64,000 bases of DNA from Onchidella celtica (taxonomy: Eukaryota; Mollusca; Gastropoda; Systellommatophora; Onchidiidae), in contig OZ007581.1 in assembly GCA_963931925.1 (NCBI GenBank), forward strand, positions 15,289,322 to 15,353,321, written 5' to 3'. The position numbers were made by a program, and so were the translations under genes. The notes under the pieces are model-generated. The model searched no databases. It saw only the letters and a list, made by a program, of their open reading frames with translations, and was not told the origin of the DNA. Of this stretch, positions 47,342 through 56,855 are shown one piece after another. The first letter of the stretch is position 1. Each line of letters starts with the position of its first letter.

Positions 47342-48641
47342 TCTCTCCAAGGCCGACTTAGCGTAAACAAGTCCGACACGAATGGTACAGTACATTCTCG
47401 ATTTTCTACCGCCAAACAAAACAACTCACACTGAGAGATATCAAAGGGAAACACAGACTATCACTGAGAAGGGGGGGGGGGGAGAACGGTCTCAGAGTGC
47501 GAACAACACGGGGATGAGACAATATCGATCGTCCCCGTGAACAGTGATACGCTACAGATGATTATCGCTCATCATGTCCAGTAATCATCAAACTTATCAG
47601 TCGGATATATTGATTGTTTTACTTAAAAATTAACACGAGGAAGTTAGGGTTTGTTATTTCATAATTATTTACTAAGCAGCAAACATCAGACTGACAATTT
47701 TGTAATGCGAGGAATGAGACAATCACACAACTGTCAAAACAATGTACTAAATCAAGATTTCTGGAAGCAAATTTTTCTCTACTACCAAACACATTACGAC
47801 AAAGATACGCGTGACGTTGGTGTTGTGATTGTACATCAGTTTCATAAATATGTATACACATGTGTGATTTCAATCTGTGAAACAAACCCCGCCAGTGCAG
47901 ATTGTAAGAAATCTCATAACGCCCAATTTTGTCATGTATGATCCAATGAGAGAGAACTTTAAAAATTGAAGATACAGAAACGATAGAGGAAGAGAAAAAT
48001 ATAACTGTCTGAGGAAAAGATAATAGTGAGAGGATTAAAAGTTGTGAAGTTGTGAAGTTCTTTTCATCTCATCCGACCCGCGAGACTGCTTTATGCTAAT
48101 TTCGACGGAGTTATGGAGATTCCAATACACTGCACCGAAAGCATACATTATTGGGGTAAATAGTATGGTAGTGAAAACAGGACGAATTAGTAAACTTGAC
48201 CGCGTTCTTTGTTGATCTAATTGTAAAATAAACACGAATCTGGTGAACCGACTATTTCAAGGGTTTTGAAAATGTGATTACGATTACCAGCCTATTATCT
48301 CACTTTACTTACTTTATAAACGTGTCCAACGAAAATGATATATTGGCAATAGGACTTGTCTCACGTCGGTCACCTCTGACGCCGATGAACACATTTCCAT
48401 GAATCCTCGCCAGGCAGGTGATCCAGATTACAAAAAAGGTTCTCCAGTATCCGCGAAACATTGCTTTCCTTGATGTATGGATCTGTAAGATGAAATAACT
48501 TTAAAATATTACTTAGCCCTGGATTGACAAGAAAAGAACAAAAATAATAAAAGAAAATGAACGAAGTAACCAACATTCGGACGTGAAAACTATAGCAAAT
48601 AGCAAGTAATGAGAAAACAAATAAAAGAAATCCAGAACGTT
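47342..48641. other. Non-coding, no feature recognised
   Basis: AT-rich sequence with a poly-G run near 47471. Frames of up to about 100 codons have no recognisable domain. Confidence 0.5.
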
Positions 48642-48651
48642 TACTTGGCTG

Positions 48652-49033
48652 TTGGAAAGTGGATTTTTCTCGTATTTTCAAGTCCCTGGTCCTATTGGGG
48701 GGTAGGATCGAGTAGTTCTTGGAAATTGGATTTTTCTCATATTTTCAAGTCCCTGGTCCTATTGGGGGGTAGGATCGAGTACCTAGTCTTCTCGGATAAG
48801 GACGAAAAAATTCGGAGGGGCCGTGTGCACGTTGCGCACGTTAAAGATACCTTGGCAGTTGGAAATCGTAAAGAGCAGGCCGAAAGGCCGCTGCCCGGGC
48901 AAAATTGAAATTAATAGATTAAAATTTATCCATATCATCTCCCCCCCCGCCAGAACAAGAAATAATAAAACAAGTAAAGTGAGGTGTAAATGCCAAGGGC
49001 AGCGAACCTCCTAAAATAAAGACCTCAAATCAA
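48652..49033 (+). mobile_element. 5'-truncated SINE copy with 10-bp target duplication
   Basis: Same family as 9565-10038 but lacks the whole tRNA-like head and begins in the body at TTGGAAAGTGG. It is flanked by TACTTGGCTG at 48642-48651 and 49034-49043. Body, core and tail are otherwise very similar to the full copies. Confidence 0.85.
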
Positions 49034-49043
49034 TACTTGGCTG

Positions 49044-50117
49044 TCGCTGATGTCGCTCCTCATCTTTAAAAAATAATTTTAAAAATAAAATTAGACTATC
49101 TTAAGGGTAAGGAAAATAAAGAAGACAGGGAGAATGGAGTGTTTCTGATTATGGGAAACTACAGCCTTGCCTCGCGACGCTCGTGTCTTTTCCAGGGTTC
49201 TCTCCCTTCGATTAAAAAAAAAGATTATAAATTGGGGATCATTTTTAAAAGTGCAGAAAGTGTGACTGCATTATCCGAGGCCTTTGTATTCCGTCGCTGC
49301 TTAGCAAGTTCTTTCCTCTACATGGCTTATTTTCAGACACTGAAATGTTGGTAATCCCAGTAACCGCTGGAACCTTGAAACAATACAAAGTGTAGATCTT
49401 AGGCTTAATCGATAGAATATCCCAATGTTTCAGGACATAACTTTTTTAGTATCTTTGAACGTTTCTGACTACTACAGTGACAGGTTAGGGCTTTCCACCT
49501 CTATCTCTCTTGGATGAATGTTAATCTATCTTTCTCTTTCCATTTATGGCTAGAGTCGGTCACTTTCAAGCATTTCAGCTTAGCTTCATAAATTAATGTT
49601 TATTCTGAATCAGGTTGGGTGTAGGTCTCTTGATATGGTATGTTATAGTTCTACACATTCAAACTCAGAAACCTTTGGTTAACACTCATTGAAGAGCTCG
49701 GCTGAGTGAGGTTAGTCGTGCCCCTAGGCCAAAGGATTTTCAGAAACTCGCTGGTAGCCATGAAATACGCCCGTGTGTGTACAAAAATCGTCCGGACATT
49801 ACTATTATTATAATGAACTACGTTTCCGTTTTAGACAACAAGTATTGTTTATTTACTATATTTAGAAGTGAATAGCGTGGGATGGAGAGAAGGTTTGAGA
49901 CTTTTTCTTTAATGTTGACAAAGTGTGAAAGATGCTGGATTTCGTGATGGCTTCCTACCCGTCTGATAATCGCCCTCCGATGAGTCTGACAGTAGAAACG
50001 GCAGAAAGATGTTTTGATTATTTGGAAAAAAATATCACAGTGCCTACTTTGTCTCGAAACCCAGCTTTTCTACTTGTGTAAGGCCGCCTCCGTCTGACGA
50101 AATATGTTGCACTTCAG
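49044..50117. other. Non-coding, no exon supported
   Basis: An ATG-started frame at 49932-50081 is short and has no domain. The first exon (with TM1) of the tetraspan at 50118 should lie here or further upstream, but I could not identify it. Confidence 0.4.
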
Positions 50118-50301
50118 ATAGATAACTGTTTTGAAGGATGTGACTGTTTTGGGTTTGACATTTCCTCTTGCACGGGGGGAATCAGGTGGTATTGTCTTGT
50201 CTTGCCGGTCGCTAACGCTAGGCCTGATGTGCTTAATGATGTTCTGGGCTTTTCTGGAAAATGCTGGTCTTACTCCCTGGATTACTGGGTCTCACGGGAT
50301 G
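50118..50301 (+). CDS. Putative claudin/PMP22-like tetraspan, ectodomain exon
   Basis: The acceptor is GTTGCACTTCAG and the donor CGGGATG|GTGAGC; phase 0 in and phase 1 out. It encodes IDNCFEGCDCFGFDISSC, TGGIRWYCLVLPVANARPD and a GKCWSYSLDYWVSRDG end. The GG-x-x-WYC motif resembles the first extracellular loop signature of claudin-like proteins (G-L-W-x-x-C). Phase 1 joins the membrane exon at 51191. The family call is inference from layout; it could be another Cys-rich membrane protein. Confidence 0.45.
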
Positions 50302-51190
50302 GTGAGCATAATTATTTGTGACCAACCCCGTCAAAATGGTAAATCAGTCTGATTTGATCATAATGGAAGTGCATTTAACTCACACAGGCATTGTATTTAT
50401 GAAAATAAATGTGTTTGCACATAGAAATGGTACTGAGGACTCATCATCAAACCAAATCACAGTTTCGCCGAAAATCTGCCCGCACATTAATTTTGAGTAC
50501 TATTTTCCTCTTTGGGTCATAGGACATAATATCAGATTTGGAAAAAATTGTGTCTCATTCCCCTCTTAGCAGGGGTGGGTTTATTTATTTTTTTTATTTT
50601 TTTTTACTTAAACCTTTAGCTCACAGTTGGCCCTATTTGCAACACGTAACATATTAACCTGCTATTTTTCTTCTTTTAAAAAAAAATATTTAAATACAGT
50701 TTCTAATTTATCAGTAATGGGATTTTCATGTTTTATTTTGAAACTGTTTGTATTTTATTTCTCTAGTTTAAAACAGATCTGCCTGCCTCAGAAGTTTTGA
50801 ATGAGGCTTTCTGAGTATCTTAGTCTGGGCATTAGAGGGTTAATTATTTTTTATCTGCTCTTTAATTTACAATCTATGTCCTGAGGTTTCAAACCAAATA
50901 TTATGGAGTTTATGACAGTTCTGATCACAACATTTTGTTTTCTTAACTTGATACACAAAAACAGGGATAATCGTGGAATGAACGACGAATGAATCGTAGG
51001 CAAACATCCAACCCTCCCCTTCTCCCTTTCCAACTATGCATAACTTGTCGTGTCCTCTAGTCCGTGTATATTTTTGTGGTTGGGAGCCGGAGTTCAGGTA
51101 AGGGAAGTAACTGGGTTTTTACTGAGATCACTGGATCAGTGTTATGAGATCATCTGACAGCATTTATAGGCTATCACTATTCATTTTCAG

Positions 51191-51331
51191 GTGACAAAGA
51201 TTGGGCCATTCGGGTGACAGCTGTCATCAACGTAGTGCTGACTATCTGTTGTGCTGTGGCAACCGTATATCCGACATATCGAAGTCCGCATGAAAAAACA
51301 GTTATTCTTGGAATTGCGGGCTTGTCTGCTG
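51191..51331 (+). CDS. Putative claudin/PMP22-like tetraspan, TM2-TM3 exon
   Basis: The acceptor is TTCATTTTCAG and the donor CTGCTG|GTGAGA; 141 bases, phase 1 in and out. It encodes DKDWAIRVTAVINVVLTICC, continuing AVATVYPTY as one helix, then SPHEKTVILGIAGLSAG, the start of the next. The W-x-x-R-x-x-x-VI-x-V helix followed by K-x-x-x-L-G-I-x-x-L-x-AG is the pattern of TM2 and TM3 in claudin/PMP22 proteins. No downstream exon was found; the next intron carries a GATA array and then the LTR retrotransposon in antisense. Confidence 0.5.
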
Positions 51332-51364
51332 GTGAGACAGGTGGACAGACAGACAGACGGACAG

Positions 51365-51409
<45 letters not shown>

Positions 51410-51426
51410 GATAGATAGGTAGATAA

Positions 51427-51503
<77 letters not shown>

Positions 51504-51547
51504 TAGATAGGTAGGTAGGTAGGTAGGTAGGTAGGTAGGTAGGTAGG

Positions 51548-51607
<60 letters not shown>

Positions 51608-51630
51608 TAGACAGATAGACAGATAGATAT
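51365..51630. repeat. GATA/GACA/GGTA simple-sequence array
   Basis: About 265 bases of GATA repeats with GACA blocks and a (GGTA)n stretch at about 51509-51550. It immediately follows the donor site of the exon ending at 51331. The minus-strand frame is an artefact. Confidence 0.95.
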
Positions 51631-51703
51631 CATCAATACTTAAAATGTAGACAGTCTATGTAACATGTTACTCAGTTTGTCAAACCGACAATGAAGACGC
51701 AGA

Positions 51704-52984
51704 TGTTACGAGTTGGATATTAAGGAATTATTAATGTTACGACTGCATTTAAAAATCGAGAGGTTTTTAGGAATTACTCATTCATACCCATGCCACATAC
51801 TAATAACAATCTGAATGGTTTTTATCGGGACCTGCAGGGCCACAAATTTATTTACTTATTATTCCCTAACAATTTCGTCTAGCTCTTACATATTAAAAAG
51901 ACAACATCAGCAGCATCAAATGAAAAGTCAATAATATGTCACTAGAAGTCTCCTCTAGATTCCTAAAAGATTATATCATTCTGTCTCACTCACAATTTAA
52001 GTATTACTTATCTACTATCTAACAAATAATATTCTAATGTCTCAGACGACAATGTTATCTCAGTTATTTGTGCCTACCGCTTATAATGGATCAAACTCGT
52101 CAATACAAACTGACGTAGTTAAATTAGATCTAGATCTGCTCTAGGATGGGCTGGCAATCCCCAGCCTCATCCAGACACATCAATTTCAATTTACAAATGT
52201 GTATACCAGACATTCATGCTAGATCTAGTTGCAAGCTAATGTACATGGAAGTCTTGCATTCTTCGGTAGCACTCCTACTGGAAAATTAAGGTCAGCTTCA
52301 CGTTCATTGTTGAATCAACAGGCAGACACTTACACTTGGTCCCTGATCAGAAATCAGGGAACCGTAGATAAACAGCAGTGGATAATTCTCACAAATAGCG
52401 TATGGTCTCATTTCAGTGTCTATAAAGGACATAGACATGAATATAACAGTCTTCTGATTCTTCTGGCAGAATCCCGCCGACCGCCTACACAGATGGATAT
52501 TTCTGCATGGAGTGTTCAAACATAGTAATGGCTGCGCTTATATACTGTGCGGCCAGCTGCAAATTACCGTCCAAATGCCTGGATTTGATTGGTGCATCCA
52601 TTCCGAGCTCAGCTCGTAGTATTAATAGATCCACATGGAAGTCGGTCACGGCCTTGTACCAGAAACAGACAAGGTCGAATTAACATGTCAAAACCATTAC
52701 TAAAATCACTAAACCCTCTACGTTTTATGTACGAATTTACTATCTCCCTTTTCTCCCCCCTTCTCTTCCCCTGTTAGAGTTCACCAAAATCACGGGGTCG
52801 AAAACTGCACCGTCACTGCTAACTTATCCATTTATTCTATCTTGCCCCACTTTCTTTCCATCCCCAAGAAAAAGCGTTACAAAAACAAACTGTTCACGAA
52901 AACAGTTCAAGGACATTTACGCTGGCTATAATCAACGAGACCGTGAAAAAACAAGTCTCTTATAAATGTACTTTACCCTTGACA
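51704..52984 (-). repeat. 3' LTR of the Gmr1-type element
   Basis: Direct repeat of 59581-60861 with an offset of 7877 bases. On the element strand it begins TGTCAAGGG and ends CGTAACA. The 98-codon plus-strand frame at 52229-52525 recurs in the other LTR only because the LTRs are identical there; it is not a gene. Confidence 0.95.
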
Positions 52985-52996
52985 TCCCCCACCCCA
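52985..52996 (-). promoter_or_regulatory. Polypurine tract
   Basis: The element strand reads TGGGGTGGGGGA directly before the 3' LTR, the expected place and composition for the plus-strand primer of reverse transcription. Confidence 0.85.
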
Positions 52997-53661
52997 GTGA
53001 AAATTTTAAGAAAAATTTACACGATAGGATCCAAGAAATCCCAAAGTTATTGTGGTAGGGGCTTAAGTAGTACTGTAGAAAAACGAGCCTTAAGCTTAAG
53101 AAGAAAAATCTAACTAAGAACGTGCATATTGGATGGACAAAAAGCATACAATTATTGATGTCACGTTCTATAGAATCTATTCTATCGAAACATTCTTACT
53201 GCACCCAATCAAACTTCTCAGGAACATCTATAATAACAAATGAGTATATCACTGTATACTGCTGGATTAAAGTATAACTATTATCAAACAATGAAGCCTT
53301 ACTGAAGGAATAGGCTCATAATTATCTAGTCAACACACATAATGGCTGCTTATACACACATTCACACACAATATATTGCTAATTAAAATATTGTGGTATC
53401 CAATGGCAGCAGTAGCTCTGGTAGCTTGGTTTGCCATGTCTCCATCTCATTGACCCGCTGACAAGGGCGTCAGGTTTGTCAGAAGTTCATGTCACAGTCC
53501 GGAATGACGCTGGTGGAAAGAGGATATTCACAAAAAAAGGATTGTAAAACTGGTTCATAAAGTAATGAACAAGATAAATGTGAATCCATCCACCGTCTAG
53601 AATTGAGGGGGACAAGCACTATCCAACCCCAATACAAGACACAACACTCTTTAATAGGGGA

Positions 53662-53850
53662 CTAAATTAGACGTGACAAAACATCAGCTTGGGAATTGTC
53701 ACCGCCAGGGATAGACCGGATAACAAACCGGTATTCCTGGAGTGCAAGACTCCACCTGGTTAATCGAGCATTTTTAGCCCTGTTAGCCTTTAAGAATAAC
53801 AACGGACGATGGTCCGTTTCAATTATAAACTCGGACATGAGTAAAATGCG
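53662..53850 (-). pseudogene. RNase H C-terminal part, out of frame with pol
   Basis: The frame contains EFIIETDHRPLLFL, the RNase H motif with the third catalytic Asp in TDH, and GGDNSQADVLSRL near the end, the usual pol terminus in Gypsy elements. It is in a different frame from the main pol frame, which runs out shortly after the second catalytic Glu region. A small deletion near 53840-53850 best explains the shift. A coding gap of 52997-53661 follows before the LTR. Confidence 0.8.
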
Positions 53851-56831
53851 TTTACAGCAAAAATGATAGCGAGACACTCTCGCTCGATAATTGCATAGCG
53901 GCATTCCCTATCTAGCAACTTGCGGCTGGCGTATAGACATGGCCGCAAGGTATCGTCTCGTTCTTGTAATAACACAGCTACCAATCCCTTGTCCGACGCA
54001 TCAGTGCGGACAATAAATATTTGGTTTATATCTGGAAGTATGAGAATGGGGGAAGTGGAAAACAGTTGTTGAACGGTACGAAGTGTATCAGCACATTCGG
54101 TTGTCCATTTCACTTTGTTAGGAAAATTCTTTCTTGTGAGGTCCGACAACGGAGCTGTAAGCGAAGAAAAATTTGGAATGAATTTCCTATAATAGTTAAG
54201 AAAGCCCAATAAACTACGAACTTCTTTCTTAGTTCGAGGAGGTTGGAGCTTTAAGATGGTAGTTATCTTCTTGTCATCAGGAGTCTGAACGCCGTGGGCA
54301 ATTGTATGGCCCAGAAAATTAATTTCATTATATCCTAAAAACACCTTACTGGGTTTCGCCGTAAGGCCAGCTCGACGAAGAGCAATAAAAACTTGTCGTA
54401 GGGCTGCGAGGTGGCCCGACCAATTGGTTTCATAAATACAAATGTCGTCAAAATAGGACAACACGGAATTCATACCCTGGAGCAATATTGTCATCATACG
54501 GGCGAAAGTGGCAGGGGCTGTAACTAACCCGAAAGGCATATAGCGCCACTGCATGAGACCCAACGGAGTCTGAAAAGCGGTATATTGCTTGCTATTCTCA
54601 TCAAGTGGAATTTGCCAATAGCCTTTGGAAAGGTCAATTTTAGAAAAAATCGTTGCCCTCGCTAACTGCGCAAAAAGATTCTCCTGGTTGGGAATCGGTT
54701 CAGCGTCATATATCGTAACCTCATTAAGTTTACGATAGTCAATACAAAAACGCACTGTATCATCTTTTTTTTTCACTAAGACGATGGGTGAGTTATATGG
54801 ACTCGTCGATCGCTCTATCACTCCCAGGTGAAACATGTTACGTACCTCGGATATTATAGTCTCCTGTGCGTGCAGCGGACGCGGGTATGGTTTAACAAAG
54901 ACGGGTATATCCGTCTTTAATCTTATAACATGCTGTACCAATGAAGTATTACCTGGTAGATCAGTAAAGACTGTAGTAAACTCGTTAAGTAAATCTCTTA
55001 TATCTTGTCTTTGCGATTCAGATAAATCTGGATTTATATTTACATCCGAAGTGTTTTCAGAAGATCGAAGTGCGGGAATTGAATGCTCTATCTTAATAGG
55101 ATCATCATCGTCAACTGAAACTAAGGCCGCATTGGCCTGAGCAACCACATTTCGGCGATTATTCTGACGATTATCATCGTCGGACAGGTACTGCTTTAAC
55201 ATATTTATATGGAAGACTTTGTCCTGTCCTCGAATCTTGATAAGATAATTTACTCGAGAAAGTCTCTTTAGGACTTTAAAAGGTCCCTTCCATGTAAGAA
55301 GGAGTTTATTTTTCGTCTCCGGAAGGAGAACAAGAGTTTGGTCTCCGACGGCCAAGGTTCGCAATCGGCTACCTTGATCACGATATAGTTTATAAAGACT
55401 TGCATGCGCAGCTGAAGATTTTTGTGCGAGCTGACATGCGTTAAGAATTCGATGGCGCAAATCTACAACATATTGATATGCAGACCGCGTATCGTTGTCG
55501 TCGGTGTCTGATCCGGCGAATAAATCATGGAGTATGGCCATTGGACCACGCGGCTTGCGACCATACAATAATTCGAAGGGGGAAAAACCCGTCGATGCGT
55601 TCGGTAATTCTCGGTATGCAAAGAGAATAGCGGGGAGTTGTCGATCCCAATCACTCGGCTTGTCGGCGGAAACTCGCGCAAGCATAGCTTTCATGGTAGC
55701 ATTCCACCGTTCACAGCAGCCATTAGACTGTGGATGGTATGGAGATGTCAATCTTTGTTTAATCCCGACCAATTCCAAGACTTTCTTAAAAAGCTCAGAG
55801 GTAAACTGTGGACCTCTGTACGATAAAATTTCAACCGGAAATCCAAGACGCGAAAAAATAGTAATAAGCGCTTCAGCTACATGATCGGCTGAAATGTCTT
55901 TTAGTGGAATGGCCTCTGGCCAACGGGTTGCGTAGTCAATGACAGAAAGTATAAAACGATGTCCTCTGTCTGACTTGTGTAGAGGCCCAACTATATCTAC
56001 GGCAACGCGCTCAAATGGTCTGGAGACCATAGGCATCTCCTGCAGAGGAGCCCGCGATGCTCTTCCTTTAGGAGTACGTCTCTGACATACGTCACATGTT
56101 GATACGAACCGGTTTACATCTGCGTAAATACTGGGCCAAAAAAATTGCGATAGTATTCGAGACTTAGTTCTGGCCTTTCCTTGGTGACCCGCCAAGGAAG
56201 TGTCATGCGCGAGACGAATAATGTCGCGACGAAAAGATCTTGGTACTACAAGTTGCATAATGGTCTCTCGCTTATTCCGAAAATTACGATATAGTAAGTC
56301 ATCTTTAATAAGAAACTTAGAGGTATCCGGCGCTGTAGGATCAACTTTAGTAAACAAATGTTTCAATGTGGGATCTGAATGTTGCTCATCATGGAATGCA
56401 TTAGACGTTATGTTCACTTCAATAGTAGGGTTACTCAATGCATTGTCTGCTCGTCGACTCGATTGTAGGCGTGTTGTCGCACAAGCAACACTCTCCTCCT
56501 CAGTCCAAATTTCCAAGTTACCGATAGGAAACTTATTTACTTGAGGTACATTCCCTATGATTAAATCAGCCACTGGATTAGGCAGTACACATGCGGTAAC
56601 AATACCTGTGAGAAAAGGTGTATCAATATAAACTTCTGCCAGACGGAATCGCTGCACAGATCCGCCAAAAGTAATACAAGTTACTTCTTTATCCAAAAAT
56701 TGTGTTGGACGGACTAGTGACTGTCGAACGCCGATAGTCGTGCATCCGGAGTCACGTAGAACGGAAGCGCGAATTGCGTTCACGCGGCCCTGGTAAAATG
56801 TTAATTCCCCCAGTTCATGTAGGGCGGACAT
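53823..56831 (-). CDS. pol: Pol polyprotein: protease - integrase - reverse transcriptase - RNase H (partial)
   Basis: 1002 codons from the first Met. The aspartic protease has DSGC at residues 27-30 and LIIGN near 90. Integrase has a zinc-binding HH-CC (LAHDTSLAGHQG to CDVCQ, about 208-250), a core with VAVDIVGP, then SYRGPQF where Asp is expected, and SNGCCERW with the Glu. A GPY/F module (TWKGPFKVL) follows. RT comes after integrase, with LSKGYWQIPL, MPFGLVTAPATF and the YFDD active site. RNase H begins with the TDASDKG motif and is cut by a frameshift. Upstream, the frame is continuous with gag except for one TGA, so the Met is probably not the true start. The element inserts antisense to the tetraspan exons. 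The D-to-Y change and the frameshift suggest that this copy is not autonomous. Confidence 0.9.
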   Translation of the reverse strand: MSALHELGELTFYQGRVNAIRASVLRDSGCTTIGVRQSLVRPTQFLDKEVTCITFGGSVQRFRLAEVYIDTPFLTGIVTACVLPNPVADLIIGNVPQVNKFPIGNLEIWTEEESVACATTRLQSSRRADNALSNPTIEVNITSNAFHDEQHSDPTLKHLFTKVDPTAPDTSKFLIKDDLLYRNFRNKRETIMQLVVPRSFRRDIIRLAHDTSLAGHQGKARTKSRILSQFFWPSIYADVNRFVSTCDVCQRRTPKGRASRAPLQEMPMVSRPFERVAVDIVGPLHKSDRGHRFILSVIDYATRWPEAIPLKDISADHVAEALITIFSRLGFPVEILSYRGPQFTSELFKKVLELVGIKQRLTSPYHPQSNGCCERWNATMKAMLARVSADKPSDWDRQLPAILFAYRELPNASTGFSPFELLYGRKPRGPMAILHDLFAGSDTDDNDTRSAYQYVVDLRHRILNACQLAQKSSAAHASLYKLYRDQGSRLRTLAVGDQTLVLLPETKNKLLLTWKGPFKVLKRLSRVNYLIKIRGQDKVFHINMLKQYLSDDDNRQNNRRNVVAQANAALVSVDDDDPIKIEHSIPALRSSENTSDVNINPDLSESQRQDIRDLLNEFTTVFTDLPGNTSLVQHVIRLKTDIPVFVKPYPRPLHAQETIISEVRNMFHLGVIERSTSPYNSPIVLVKKKDDTVRFCIDYRKLNEVTIYDAEPIPNQENLFAQLARATIFSKIDLSKGYWQIPLDENSKQYTAFQTPLGLMQWRYMPFGLVTAPATFARMMTILLQGMNSVLSYFDDICIYETNWSGHLAALRQVFIALRRAGLTAKPSKVFLGYNEINFLGHTIAHGVQTPDDKKITTILKLQPPRTKKEVRSLLGFLNYYRKFIPNFSSLTAPLSDLTRKNFPNKVKWTTECADTLRTVQQLFSTSPILILPDINQIFIVRTDASDKGLVAVLLQERDDTLRPCLYASRKLLDRECRYAIIERECLAIIFAVNAFYSCPSL

Positions 56832-56846
56832 GACTGGAATAGCTTT

Positions 56847-56855
56847 TGATTGTCA
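56847..56855 (-). promoter_or_regulatory. Gag stop codon in a readthrough-type context
   Basis: The element strand reads TGA CAA TCA. Gag and pol are in the same frame, separated by this stop and seven codons before the first pol Met. The six bases after the stop fit CAR-YYA, the consensus linked to stop-codon readthrough in tobacco mosaic virus type signals. Readthrough would make Gag-Pol without a frameshift. This is inference from sequence. Confidence 0.55.

Noticed and set aside
52229..52525. 98-codon frame present identically at 60106-60402
   Set aside because: The duplication is only the two LTRs of one element; the frame has no domain and is antisense to the element.
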